Below, piece after piece: positions 36,861 through 45,751 of a stretch of DNA of 64,000 nucleotides. How positions within the stretch are numbered: position 1 is the first letter of the stretch; the number at the start of each line of letters is the position of its first letter. The stretch spans positions 1 through 64,000 of the forward strand of contig NZ_CAIWTY010000073.1 of NCBI RefSeq assembly GCF_903915725.1, given 5' to 3'. The stretch is from an uncultured Rhodopila sp. (lineage in GTDB: Bacteria; Pseudomonadota; Alphaproteobacteria; Acetobacterales; Acetobacteraceae). The position numbers and the translations under genes were made by a program. The notes below the pieces were generated by a model that was not told the DNA's origin, did not search any database, and was given only the letters and a program-made list of their open reading frames with translations.

Positions 36861-37617
36861 TCCCCCGCTCGCCGATTGGCTGCGGCAGGCGGCGCGGACC
36901 GCGGTGGATTTTCTCGTTCCCCCGCGCTGCGCCGCCTGCGACGAGGCTGTCGCGGTGCAGGGCGATTTGTGCCCCGGCTGCTTCGGCCGCACCGGGTTCA
37001 TAAGCGCGCCGATGTGTTTCCGTTGCGGGGTGCCGTTCGCCTCGGCGGAGCAGGGCGGGGACGAGGGGCTGTGCCCCGGCTGCCGTCAGCGTCCGCCGCT
37101 GTTCCGGCAGGCCCGGGCGGCGCTGCGCTACGATCAGCAGGGACGCCGCCTGATTTTGCCGCTTAAGCACGGCGACAGGCTGGACCTCGCGCCGATACTG
37201 GCACCGATGATGACGCGAGCCGGATACCATTTGCTGGAGCGGGCGGATGTCATCGTGCCGGTGCCGCTGCACCGCCGGCGATTGTTTCATCGCAAGTACA
37301 ACCAGGCGGCGGTGCTGGCTTTCGCGATCGGCCGCCTCGGCGGCAAGCCGGTGCTACCGGACGCCTTGCAGCGCACCCGCCGCACCGCGCCGCTGGACGA
37401 TAAAACACCCGAGGTTCGCGCCCGCGAGGTGGCCGGGTCGCTCAAGGTCCGGCCGTCACGCGCTGGCGGCGTCGCTGGCCGGGCCATCCTGCTGATCGAC
37501 GATGTGATGACGTCGGGTGCGACCGCCAATGCCTGCGCCGAGGCTTTGCTGGCGGCCGGCGCCGGTGCTGTGGATGTGCTGGTGGCGGCGCGGGTTCCCG
37601 ATCCACGGTTGGGTTAG
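36802..37617 (+). CDS. comF: ComF family phosphoribosyltransferase-like protein
   Basis: About 271 residues. An N-terminal zinc-binding region (PPRCAACDEAVAVQGDLCPG, then APMCFRCGVPF and LCPGC) precedes a PRTase-like domain with VIVPVPLHRRRLFHRKYNQA and the PRPP loop ILLIDDVMTSGATANACAEA. ComF proteins are tied to DNA uptake and processing in competent bacteria and are widespread elsewhere. Start is uncertain: ATG 36802 overlaps the rhodanese gene by 59 bases, and TTG 36832 is an alternative. Confidence 0.88.
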   Translation: MKSNATGRWSLAFPGKTARNPPLADWLRQAARTAVDFLVPPRCAACDEAVAVQGDLCPGCFGRTGFISAPMCFRCGVPFASAEQGGDEGLCPGCRQRPPLFRQARAALRYDQQGRRLILPLKHGDRLDLAPILAPMMTRAGYHLLERADVIVPVPLHRRRLFHRKYNQAAVLAFAIGRLGGKPVLPDALQRTRRTAPLDDKTPEVRAREVAGSLKVRPSRAGGVAGRAILLIDDVMTSGATANACAEALLAAGAGAVDVLVAARVPDPRLG

Positions 37618-37921
37618 GCGGCGCGGCGGCACCGGTGCGGGTCCCGCATGCCGGCATGTAGCGCTACTCGTCAATAATCATGCGTTCAGTGGGGCTGCGG
37701 CGCCTCGCCAATCGCCCGAAAAAGCGTGTTGCGGTGCACATAAAAAGGCATATCACGGGCTTTTGACTGCATAAGTATTCCCGGTCTCACGAACATGCCA
37801 GGATTGTTTCCCGGCCGCCACACTGGATATTGACAAAGGCAGGGTTTTGTCGGAAGGGTTCCGCGTCCACGGCGTCTCGCTACGCCAAGATGGCGACGAT
37901 GCAGGATGAGGAGGGACGAGA
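37618..37921. other. Intergenic region, nothing recognised
   Basis: No gene, repeat or clear promoter was found, only a strong ribosome site (gaggaggga) at its right end for the small gene at 37922. Confidence 0.4.
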
Positions 37922-38110
37922 ATGAACGACATGTGGCAACTGGTTTCCGGAACCCGCTTCTATTCGCGGAACGGCGAGGGTCTTTATGAACGTTTGACTG
38001 ACAAACTTTTCCTTCGCGTCGATGAGGTCGATGAGACGGACGCGCGGGAAGTCTGCACCCGCTTCGCCGATGCGTTCGAGGCGAGGACACCGGTCAAGCT
38101 CGTCGCCTGA
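37922..38110 (+). CDS. Small hypothetical protein
   Basis: A 62-residue acidic protein (MWQLVSGTRFYSRNGEGLYE, then LTDKLFLRVDEVDETDAREV). It has an excellent Shine-Dalgarno GAGGAGGGA about 7 bases before ATG, which makes it likely to be a real gene despite its size. No signal peptide, membrane segment or recognised domain. Its neighbours on both sides are separate units. Confidence 0.55.
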   Translation: MNDMWQLVSGTRFYSRNGEGLYERLTDKLFLRVDEVDETDAREVCTRFADAFEARTPVKLVA

Positions 38111-38214
38111 TCGTTTCTGTGTTGGACGCCTGTAAACGGCCAATAATCCTGATCAAACAGAAGAAGACCACCAGTAGTGCCCGCACTTAAACCGGGCGCT
38201 GTAACCCAAACTGT

Positions 38215-39033
38215 CTATGAGGCTGGCGGCATTTCCACAATAAACTCACTGCCGCCATAGCCTGCTTCCGGCGGGATGCGCAAAAGGCGCTTGCCACCCT
38301 CAAGCCGCGTGCCGCGCGGCTGAACTGTAACGACTGTCGCGTGGCGCGCGGTTTCCATGGCGTTTTTGACGGTGCCGGAGCGTCCCAGCTTCTCGAGGTT
38401 CTTCGCGGTCGCGAAGACCAGCTTGAACCGTCCGGCCTCGGCGTCGGCCAGGGCCTGTTTTGGCGTGATCCAGATCGACTCAACCGCTTCGGAGCCGTCG
38501 TGAACCGCCAGATGCTCCGCGGGTGCGGCGGCGAGGAAGAAGTGCGTGTCGTAGCGCTTCGGCTGGTTCACCGGCGTGATCCAGTGGGCGAAGTGCACCA
38601 GCAGATCCGGGGCCGGCACCAGCTCCTCCGATTCAAGCACCGTGTCGAAACCGATGGACCCGGCATTCAGAGCCGCGCGATGCTGCTCATCCAGCCGCTT
38701 CAGCCTGGCCGCGCTGATCAGTTTGTTGGAGCCGTGTGGCCGGGCCAGCAGCACGCCGCATTCCTCGAAGGTCTCCCGGATGGCGGCGATACGAAACGCC
38801 AGCGCCGTGGTTTCCGGTTCGCCGGTCTCGTCCGGATCCGGGTCCTCCCGGTCCAAAATCCGGGCCGCGAGTTCGTAGTCGGTCTCCTCCACGCGTCCGC
38901 CGGGAAAAACCAGTGCGCCAGCCGCAAAATCGACCTCATGGTGGCGCACGACCATGAACACTTCCATGCCGTCCGCGGCGTCACGCAAGAGCAGGATGGT
39001 AGCGGCTGGCCGGGCGGTTGCTTCTAGGGTCAT
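38215..39033 (-). CDS. Nudix hydrolase (NUDT19-like)
   Basis: A 272-residue Nudix protein. The Nudix box is split by an insertion: GALVFPGGRVEETDYELAAR, then about 20 residues, then AFRIAAIRETFEECGVLL, giving the metal-binding REXXEE core. A long insertion and an appended C-terminal region are typical of the NUDT19/RNA-capping or CoA-hydrolysing relatives. It hydrolyses a nucleoside diphosphate linked to another group; substrate unknown. It is transcribed alongside the DUF72 gene, 52 bases apart. Confidence 0.87.
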   Translation of the reverse strand: MTLEATARPAATILLLRDAADGMEVFMVVRHHEVDFAAGALVFPGGRVEETDYELAARILDREDPDPDETGEPETTALAFRIAAIRETFEECGVLLARPHGSNKLISAARLKRLDEQHRAALNAGSIGFDTVLESEELVPAPDLLVHFAHWITPVNQPKRYDTHFFLAAAPAEHLAVHDGSEAVESIWITPKQALADAEAGRFKLVFATAKNLEKLGRSGTVKNAMETARHATVVTVQPRGTRLEGGKRLLRIPPEAGYGGSEFIVEMPPAS

Positions 39034-39085
39034 GATGTTTCCCGTGCGTTGTTATCCGGCAGGCTACACGAGGCCAGTCCGGCGG

Positions 39086-39952
39086 TCACGTGTGCAGCCG
39101 GCGTATCAGTTCCAATGCGTTGGCAGGGGCACGGACTTTCTTGTCGTTGTCGAAGTACACGAAAACGTCCCGCTTGCGGGGCTTGGACTTGCCGCCGATG
39201 CGTTCGGCATCCTCCGGCTCACCGCCGGCTGCCCAGGCACGGACGCGGGCCGACCAGGCGTCCAATGCGGCGTTGTCGTAGCCACTGGCATAAACCTCCT
39301 CCGATCCGTGCAGCCGGCAGTAGACAAAGTCGGCGGTCACGTCCATCAGCCGCGGCCATTCGACCGAATCAGCGCACACCAGAGCTACGTTGTAGGCCCG
39401 CAGCATGTCGATGAAGGCTTCGCAGCGGAAACTTTCGTGCCGGATCTCGAAAGCGTGACGCATCGGGCGTTTCGACTCGATCTCCAGCGAGGCTGGCGCG
39501 TGCAACTTGCTGTCATGCCGGGATCCAAGTTTCGCGGCCGCTTCAGTGTCCTGCGGCAAGATGCGCAAGAAGCCCTCCATCCGCTCCGGGTCGAAGCGGA
39601 AGTTCGGCGGGAACTGCCATAATATCGGGCCGAGGTGCATGCCAAGGCGGAGCAGCCCGGAAGCGATGAAGTTGGCCAGCGGCACCAGCGGGTCGCGCAA
39701 CCGCAGGATATGGGTGATATAGCGCGGCGCCTTGACCGAGAACACGAAGTCCGCCGGCACCTGGTCCGCCCAATGCGCGAACGCATTGGGCTTCTGCATG
39801 CCATAGAACGTGCCGTTGATCTCGATTGAGCGAAACTGGCTGGCAGCATACTCCAGTTCCTGCTCGCGCTTCAGGCCCTTGGGGTAGAAGGCGCCGCGCC
39901 AGGGTTCATAGGTCCAGCCGGCAATACCGACACGTATGATTCCGCTGGTCAT
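39086..39952 (-). CDS. DUF72 family protein
   Basis: A 288-residue TIM-barrel-like DUF72 protein. IRVGIAGWTYEPWRGAFYPK at the N-terminus, FRSIEINGTFYGMQKP, FVFSVKAPRYITHI, LGPILWQFPPNFRFD and a C-terminal VYFDNDKKVRAPANAL are diagnostic. The biochemical role is not established. I start it at ATG 39952 (MTSGIIRVGI) because the 22 codons above it have no family resemblance. Confidence 0.88.
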   Translation of the reverse strand: MTSGIIRVGIAGWTYEPWRGAFYPKGLKREQELEYAASQFRSIEINGTFYGMQKPNAFAHWADQVPADFVFSVKAPRYITHILRLRDPLVPLANFIASGLLRLGMHLGPILWQFPPNFRFDPERMEGFLRILPQDTEAAAKLGSRHDSKLHAPASLEIESKRPMRHAFEIRHESFRCEAFIDMLRAYNVALVCADSVEWPRLMDVTADFVYCRLHGSEEVYASGYDNAALDAWSARVRAWAAGGEPEDAERIGGKSKPRKRDVFVYFDNDKKVRAPANALELIRRLHT

Positions 39953-40095
39953 TGCTGAAAAGCGGGGGGCGGACCATCGGGGCGGGGAAAAGCTGATGCC
40001 ATCGGGTATGTGGGTCAAAGCAAGCTTAGTTTGCCGCCAAAGCGCCCCGGTAAACCGGGAATAGAATAAATGTGATCATCCCGCGGCGTTGCCGA

Positions 40096-40515
40096 TCAGG
40101 CTTGCCGCTGCCGGCTGCGCCACCGCTGAACCCGATTGCGGGTGCCGCAGGTCTCCTCGCTGCACCAGAGACGCCGCCCGGATCGCGATGTATCAAGGAA
40201 CAGCCAGGCGCAATCCTCCGCCGCGCAGATATGCACGCGGCCGAGCGCCGGCGACGTCAGCACATCCGCGGCTGCCAAGGCGATGCGGTGTGTCAGTGTG
40301 TCAGGGTCGCCGCCACGCCAGCCCCGGGCAAAGCCCTCCGCCCGCGGCACGAGCAGCCGTATCGCCTGCGCCGCGGCCACCCGCTGTCGCAACAGGTCGA
40401 GATCCGCGGCGGCGGCGGATCGGGGTGCTGCGAAAATCCGATAGAGCGCCTCGCGCAGGCGCTTTGCCCGCGCCAGGGCCGCGTCGCCTCGCGGTGCATC
40501 GGCCGCCAGCGATGC
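40096..40515 (-). pseudogene. CGNR zinc-finger transcriptional regulator, 5'-truncated
   Basis: The frame encodes the helical ABATE region (KRLREALYRIFAAPRSAAAA) and a complete CGNR-type zinc finger (ICAAEDCAWLFLDTSRSGRR, then CSEETCGTRNRVQRWRSR). At the 5' side it runs into TAG (40518-40516) with no start, and about 50 N-terminal residues of the family (the G-x-x-LDF-NT region) are missing. The sequence upstream is a transporter fragment on the opposite strand. TTG 40392 could start a short zinc-finger-only product of 98 residues. Confidence 0.75.
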
Positions 40516-40704
40516 CTACGTTCGCCGATCATCGCCGTTCTGTTCGGCGTCGTGGTGCTGCACGAGCATTTGGGTTGGCGCGACGGCTTCGGCATGACGC
40601 TGCTGTTGGTGGCCGCTTTCTGCTCCTTGCGGGCGTCTCTCCCGGCCACGCAGCGCTGCTCGGTTCAAACGACGGCGGCTCCCTTCCAAGCGGCTAATCG
40701 TTGA
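40516..40704 (+). pseudogene. EamA/DMT-family transporter, C-terminal remnant
   Basis: From about 40516 the plus strand reads LRSPIIAVLFGVVVLHEHLG, then GFGMTLLLVAAFCSL, the last two transmembrane helices of an EamA drug/metabolite transporter with its conserved P...(G)...E pattern. About eight upstream helices are missing and there is no start. It lies head to head with the truncated CGNR gene, so one deletion removed both 5' ends. Confidence 0.72.
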
Positions 40705-40749
40705 CCAAGTTCGAACGACGCCTTTGAGGACTACAGCGGGAGGAAACCG

Positions 40750-41730
40750 ATGCACGACGAGCCGATAATGGATGTCGCCCATCTGGGGCATCTGGAGATG
40801 CTGACGCCGAAGCCGGAGGAGAGCCTGCGCTTCTTCGTTGACGTCATGGGCATGACGGAGAGCGGGCGCCAGGGCGAGTCCGTCTACCTGCGCGGCTGGG
40901 ATGATTACGAGCGCTACTCGCTGAAGCTGACGGGATCGAAAACCTCAGGTCTGGGCCACGCAGCGTTTCGCGCCCGCAGTCCGCAGGCGCTGGCACGGCG
41001 GGTTGCCGCGATCGAAGCCGAGGGGCGCGGGGTGGGGTGGCACGAGGGCGAACTCGGCCACGGCCCGGCCTATCAGTTCCGCGACCCGGACGGCCATCTG
41101 CTGGAGCTGTATTACGAAACCGAATGGTACCAGGCGCCCGAAACCTTGCGTCCGGCATTGAAGAACCAGGCGCAGCGCTTTCCGGGGCGCGGCGTGAACG
41201 TGCGGCGGATCGACCATTTCAACTGTCTGGCCGTCGATATCCGTGCCAACCGGGAGTTCTTCCAGCGTGCGCTTGGCCTGCGCCTGACTGAGCAGATCGT
41301 GTTGAACGACGGCACCGAGGCCGGGATGTGGCTGACCTGCACCAACAAGAGCTACGACTTTGCCTATACGCGAGAGGCGCATGGCGTCGGCGGACGCTTC
41401 CACCATGTAACGTTCGCGCTCGACAGCCGCGAGGAGATCCTGCGCGCGGCCGATATTTTCCTCGAAAACGGCGTATTCATCGAGACCGGGCCGCACAAGC
41501 ACGCAGTGCAGCAGACGTTCTTTCTTTACGTCTACGAACCGGGCGGCAACCGCGTGGAGGTTGCCAATGCCGGCGCGCGATTGGTTTTGGTCCCGGACTG
41601 GAAACCGATCGTTTGGACAGAAGAAGAACGCAAGAAGGGACAGGCGTGGGGACTGAAGACGATCGAGAGTTTTCACACTCACGGAACGCCTCCGCTGGAG
41701 GAGGCGGAGGCAAACCGGAGCGCGTCGTAA
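40750..41730 (+). CDS. Extradiol dioxygenase, catechol 2,3-dioxygenase-like (VOC superfamily)
   Basis: A 326-residue, two-domain extradiol dioxygenase. The catalytic C-terminal domain shows the iron ligands His156 (RRIDHFNCL), His218/219 (GRFHHVTFAL) and Glu270 (GGNRVEVANA), and HKHAVQQTFFLYVYEPGGNR is the family signature. Such enzymes cleave catechol rings next to the hydroxyls. No other aromatic-pathway gene is adjacent, so the physiological substrate is unknown. The ATG follows a GGGAGG ribosome site. Confidence 0.88.
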   Translation: MHDEPIMDVAHLGHLEMLTPKPEESLRFFVDVMGMTESGRQGESVYLRGWDDYERYSLKLTGSKTSGLGHAAFRARSPQALARRVAAIEAEGRGVGWHEGELGHGPAYQFRDPDGHLLELYYETEWYQAPETLRPALKNQAQRFPGRGVNVRRIDHFNCLAVDIRANREFFQRALGLRLTEQIVLNDGTEAGMWLTCTNKSYDFAYTREAHGVGGRFHHVTFALDSREEILRAADIFLENGVFIETGPHKHAVQQTFFLYVYEPGGNRVEVANAGARLVLVPDWKPIVWTEEERKKGQAWGLKTIESFHTHGTPPLEEAEANRSAS

Positions 41731-41752
41731 CTGTATCGCTACAGTAGACGGT

Positions 41753-42268
41753 TCAGACTTCGCTCAGGTCCTCCAGTCGAACCGTCCCGTTCTGGCTGGT
41801 GAAACCGAGCGTCTGGCCGCTGCTCTGCTGCTGCGAGAACCCGTTAATCCGGTGGTCCCCGGTGTCGTAGACCCTCACCTTGCCGTCCCGCATCACCGCG
41901 AGCCGGCGTTGATCGGGAAAGCAGGCGTAGCGCATGTCGTTCTGCGCCCCGCTGGAGGACGGCTTTCCCAATCCGCCCGGCCACCAATCACCGGTCTGCC
42001 CGGGATGCTCTTCCGCTGCCGCCGGGATCGGCCCCGACGCGCCAGCGAGGTCCCGGCACAGGGCGGCGACCCGAGACTTGAGGTCGTTGTTGCCCATCTC
42101 GCCGATCATGGTCATGCCGCCGGACGACCATTGACCCATGCCGCCGAAGTCCGGGTGGTTGAATTGCGCCATATGGCCGCCGCCGCGCCGCAGCGCCTCG
42201 GCCATGGCGCGGACAGCATCGGTGCTGAAGCCGTGGCGGGCGGCGATGTCGTCGATCGTATCTGGCAT
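41753..42268 (-). CDS. Conserved hypothetical protein next to transglutaminase
   Basis: A 171-residue protein beginning IDDIAARHGFSTDAVRAMAE, with the motif HMAQFNHPDFGGMGQWSSGG followed by MTMIGEMGNNDLK, a Pro/Gly linker and a C-terminal beta-rich part (QRRLAVMRDGKVRVYDTGDH, then QTLGFTSQNGTVRLEDL). Relatives in alphaproteobacteria are annotated only as conserved hypothetical (some as SHOCT-like). The ATG has a good AAGGAG site, and the gene follows a transglutaminase by 10 bases, so the two are co-transcribed. Confidence 0.7.
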   Translation of the reverse strand: MPDTIDDIAARHGFSTDAVRAMAEALRRGGGHMAQFNHPDFGGMGQWSSGGMTMIGEMGNNDLKSRVAALCRDLAGASGPIPAAAEEHPGQTGDWWPGGLGKPSSSGAQNDMRYACFPDQRRLAVMRDGKVRVYDTGDHRINGFSQQQSSGQTLGFTSQNGTVRLEDLSEV

Positions 42269-42278
42269 GCTGTTCTCC

Positions 42279-43121
42279 TTATGCGTCCTGAACGCGGACC
42301 GCCCGGGTGGTCGAGGCGGTTGCATCCTCCGAACCGTTGATGCTGACCTCCGGCTTGTCGAATTCCATCTCGCCGAACTGGGTGCAGAAAGCGACTTCGG
42401 CGGCATCCCGGCCGATGCCGATGCGAACGATGCCTTCCGGTGCGGCCATGCGGGTCGGATCGAACACGTACCAGCCCGGCCCGGACGGGCCGCGCAGGAA
42501 CGCTTCGAAAACGGCGTGGAAGTCCGGCGGTTGCAGGCGCCAGGCAAAAGCGCTGACGTAGCGGGCCGGAATCCCGAGCGCCCGGCTCAGCGCGATGCCC
42601 AGATGGGCGAAGTCGCGGCACACGCCGGCCCGCTGGACGATGGTATCCGCGGCTGAGGTCAGCGCATCCGACGCACCACTGATGTAGTCCACATTGTCGC
42701 GGATCCAGTTGCAGATCGCGGCCACCCGTTCGTGCCCTGGCGGCAGGCCGCCAAACGTCCTGTGCGCGAATCGCTCAAGCCGATCGGCCTGGCAGTAGCG
42801 GCTGGGATAGAGATGCGTCAGTACACTGAGCGGCAGATCGGCTGGCGGCACCTCGTGCACATCCGCCGGGTCCTCGGTGGGATGCGTCAGGCGGACGGTC
42901 GCCTCATAGGACAGCTTGAAGCCGCCGGGCGGGGCGATCAGGCGGACGTAGCGGTTGCCGCTTTCCGGCATCGTCCAGTGCTCCAGCGGTATCGGCGGAT
43001 CGACATGGAGAGCTTCGGAGGTGATCGCCTGGCCGGAAAAACGCTCGGCCTGGACGTTGAAGACGAACGGCGTATCCTGTTTCACCCGATAGCCGAGCAC
43101 CGCCTTGACCGAAAAATCCAT
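42279..43121 (-). CDS. Transglutaminase-like family protein 1
   Basis: A 280-residue protein with the bacterial transglutaminase N-terminal region and a transglutaminase-like core: GVCRDFAHLGIALSRALGIP (catalytic Cys), FHAVFEAFL (His) and WYVFDPTRMA (Asp). These papain-fold proteins are amidases or peptidases rather than cross-linkers in many bacteria. ATG 43121 (MDFSVKAVLGYRV) is chosen; the longer frame upstream lacks similarity. It is divergent from a second family member. Confidence 0.86.
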   Translation of the reverse strand: MDFSVKAVLGYRVKQDTPFVFNVQAERFSGQAITSEALHVDPPIPLEHWTMPESGNRYVRLIAPPGGFKLSYEATVRLTHPTEDPADVHEVPPADLPLSVLTHLYPSRYCQADRLERFAHRTFGGLPPGHERVAAICNWIRDNVDYISGASDALTSAADTIVQRAGVCRDFAHLGIALSRALGIPARYVSAFAWRLQPPDFHAVFEAFLRGPSGPGWYVFDPTRMAAPEGIVRIGIGRDAAEVAFCTQFGEMEFDKPEVSINGSEDATASTTRAVRVQDA

Positions 43122-43358
43122 CGTCACCACACCTGTCCTGACTGTCCGGGAGATGGCATTGCGGCCCCGCAGCGCCGACCCGGGCGGGGTGGAATCAGCA
43201 CTGTCTCGCGCGATCGTGTCGGGACGGCGGCGGTCGTGCATGGCATCGCGGGCAGTGTCACGACAGGGCTGTATTGTCACGCCGTCGTGATCCAAACCGG
43301 GACTGTTGCGGAGCGTTATCCGTTGCTTCACGGCTTTCAGCTAACAGGAGATTGATCG

Positions 43359-44165
43359 TTGCAGATTCGGGCCGGATTTGACATTTCTTATGAATGCCCT
43401 CAACCGACGCCGATGTTACTGGTGTTGAGTGTTCACCCGGGCCGGATGCACGATGTTATTAATCCGCATCAGATAGACTTCGATCCGCCGATCGGCGCGA
43501 GTGAATATCGCGATAGTTTCGGCAATATCTGTCACCGCATTACCGCTCCGGCCGGGCGGCTGAGGATATCCACTCAGTTCCTGGTCAGCGATCCCGGCAC
43601 GCCGGATGCGGTGGTGCCATACGCGGTGCAGCATCCGATCGCCGATTTACCGGACGACGTGCTGGTTTTTCTGCTTGGCAGCCGGTATTGCGAAACCGAT
43701 CGTCTGACGCCGCTGGCGTGGTCGCTGTTCAGCAATACTCCTGAAGGATGGCCGCGGGTGCAGGCGATTTGCGATTACGTGCATAACCGGATCGAGTTCG
43801 GTTATCACCATGCGGATCCGCTGCGCGGCGCGATGGCCGGGCACGATGAGGGCAGGGGGGTGTGCCGGGATTTCGCGCATCTGGCGGTAACGCTGTGCCG
43901 CTGCATGAATATCCCGGCGCGGTATTGCACTGGATACCTCGGCGATATCGGCATTCCGCCGGTGGATTCGCCGATGGATTTCAGTGCCTGGTTCGAGGTT
44001 TATCTCGGCGGCCACTGGCATACGTTCGACGCGCGCCACAACACGCCGCGCATCGGCCGCATCCTGATGGCGCGCGGACGGGATGCGACGGATGTTGCGC
44101 TGTCCACCATCTTCGGGCCGAGCACGCTGGTTGGATTTAATGTCGTGACGGATGAGGTGCGGTAG
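43359..44165 (+). CDS. Transglutaminase-like family protein 2
   Basis: A 268-residue relative of the divergent gene, with catalytic GRGVCRDFAHLAVTLCRCMN (Cys), DFSAWFEVYLGGHWHTFDAR (Asp region) and the usual RYCTGYL. The active His position holds FSAWFEV instead of FHAVFEA: the His equivalent reads Ser, with an alanine and Trp next to it, so catalysis may be altered. TTG 43359 follows an AGGAG site 8 bases upstream. The shared divergent arrangement suggests joint regulation. Confidence 0.85.
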   Translation: MQIRAGFDISYECPQPTPMLLVLSVHPGRMHDVINPHQIDFDPPIGASEYRDSFGNICHRITAPAGRLRISTQFLVSDPGTPDAVVPYAVQHPIADLPDDVLVFLLGSRYCETDRLTPLAWSLFSNTPEGWPRVQAICDYVHNRIEFGYHHADPLRGAMAGHDEGRGVCRDFAHLAVTLCRCMNIPARYCTGYLGDIGIPPVDSPMDFSAWFEVYLGGHWHTFDARHNTPRIGRILMARGRDATDVALSTIFGPSTLVGFNVVTDEVR

Positions 44166-44574
44166 CTGTCCGGGTGTCGGAGACGGCGGGTGATTGTCGC
44201 GGTCGGTGCGGGATGAAGCACCGCTTTGCAGCGCAGAGATTCGGAGATTTCGAGATCGCAGAGAAGGCGTTTATGCGCCTTCGGCGCTACTTTGTTTATC
44301 GGCCCGATTACAGCGTTTAGCCGGGGGACATCATCACAGCGGTCAGGAATTAAAACCTTAATCGTTTCATTCCGCGCCGAAGGCGCAAAAAATGCCTGCT
44401 CTGCGATCTCAAAATCTCCGAATCTCTGCGCTACAAAGCACTCATCAAACCACACACCGGCCCGTTGACCGGTCGCACGGTGCAAGCCCAACGCAGACTT
44501 GTCCGCGGTTGACTGTAGTGACGCAACAGGCAACAAACACTTTCAATTCTGGCACCTCCGCGGCCAGATGAGCG
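44166..44574. other. Intergenic region dominated by a long inverted repeat
   Basis: The region upstream of the mla operon holds the inverted repeat at 44223-44439 and no convincing gene. Confidence 0.5.
44223..44439. repeat. Long imperfect inverted repeat, MITE-like
   Basis: Arms of about 65 bases, 44223-44287 and 44374-44439, are inverted copies. They share gcgcagagattcggagattt, then gagatcgcagag and gcgccttcggcgc, with a few mismatches, and enclose an 86-base centre. There is no coding potential. Such a structure is typical of small non-autonomous mobile or palindromic repeats; a long RNA hairpin would form if transcribed. Confidence 0.8.
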
Positions 44575-45747
44575 TTGGATGATCCGGCATTTGAAGATAT
44601 CGGCTTGAAACCCCCAATCCGGACTGAATCGCCGCCCGCCTGGCAGCTTCGCCAGACGGGCGGCAAGCATATGCTATGCCTGACAGGCGACTGGATGGCC
44701 CAGTCCGGCCGCGTCCCGGCTTTGCCTCCGGACGGCTTGAAAGGCATCGGCTCCGGTCAGACCCTGGCGTTCGACACCACCGGCATCGGCCGATGGGACA
44801 GCGGGCTGATCGAGTTCCTGTGGGACGCCAAGCGCGCCGCCATCGCGGCCGGTGCCAGCATTGACGGGGCGACCCTGCCGCCGTCGGCGCAAAAGCTGCT
44901 CGGGCTGTTGCCCGACGGCGAACCGCCACCCCCGCCGGCTCGCCGCCGCGGCCTCGGACCGCTGAACTGGCTGGGGGGCGTGACGCTGGAGTTCCTGACG
45001 GAAACCGGGACCCTGACCACGCTGCTGGCCAACACCGCGAAAGGCGGGGCGCTGATCCTGGTGGGCCGGGTGCGGATGCGGCCGGTCGATCTGCTCGCCA
45101 ACATCAAGGACGCCGGGCCCTCGGCGCTGCTGATCATCAGCGTGGTCAACTTCCTGCTCGGCGCCATCCTGGCGTTCGTCGGCGCCATCCAGTTGCAGAA
45201 ATTCGCCGCCGACATCTACGTCGCCAACCTTGTCGGCGTGGCGCTGGTGCGGGAAATGGCCGCCGTCATGACCGCCATCATCATGGCCGGCCGCACCGGT
45301 GGCGCCTATGCCGCGCGCATCGCCACCATGCTGGGCAACGAGGAGATTGACGCGCTGCAGGTCATCGGCATCCCGGTGGAGGACTACATCCTGCTGCCCT
45401 CGATCCTGGCGCTGATCCTGACCATGCCGCTGCTGTATCTGTATGGCTGCCTGGTGGGCATTGCCGGAGGCGGCGTGGTGGCGATTTCCATGCTGAATAT
45501 CACCGTCGCCGGCTATGTCCAGCAGACGCTCGGCGCCGTGCCGTTCGACCAGTTCGTCTTCGGCTTCTGCAAAAGCATTGTCTTTGGCATCCTGATTGGC
45601 GTGACAAGCTGCCGCATCGGCCTTAAGGCCGGACGCAGCGCCGCCGATGTCGGCATCGCCGCGACGCGGGCCGTTGTCACGGGCATCGTCGGGGTCATCG
45701 TGCTGGACTCGCTGTTCGCCGCCATCGCCACCGTGGTCGGGTTCTGA
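44575..45747 (+). CDS. mlaE: MlaE-family lipid-transport ABC permease with N-terminal STAS-like domain
   Basis: A 390-residue protein. Residues about 20-110 form a STAS-like domain (GGKHMLCLTGDWMAQ, GIGRWDSGLIEFLWDAKRAA). After a Pro-rich linker, residues 130-390 are an MlaE permease with about five helices (VREMAAVMTAIIMAGRTGGA, NEEIDALQVIGIPVEDYILL). MlaE works with MlaF and the MCE protein MlaD to move phospholipids across the envelope. Start is TTG 44575, which is uncertain. It begins a four-gene operon. Confidence 0.9.
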   Translation: MDDPAFEDIGLKPPIRTESPPAWQLRQTGGKHMLCLTGDWMAQSGRVPALPPDGLKGIGSGQTLAFDTTGIGRWDSGLIEFLWDAKRAAIAAGASIDGATLPPSAQKLLGLLPDGEPPPPPARRRGLGPLNWLGGVTLEFLTETGTLTTLLANTAKGGALILVGRVRMRPVDLLANIKDAGPSALLIISVVNFLLGAILAFVGAIQLQKFAADIYVANLVGVALVREMAAVMTAIIMAGRTGGAYAARIATMLGNEEIDALQVIGIPVEDYILLPSILALILTMPLLYLYGCLVGIAGGGVVAISMLNITVAGYVQQTLGAVPFDQFVFGFCKSIVFGILIGVTSCRIGLKAGRSAADVGIAATRAVVTGIVGVIVLDSLFAAIATVVGF

Positions 45748-45751
45748 CCGC

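Noticed and set aside
35238-37001. 587-codon minus-strand frame opposite the rhodanese gene
   Set aside because: Antisense shadow of a four-domain rhodanese with clear motifs; no protein resemblance of its own.
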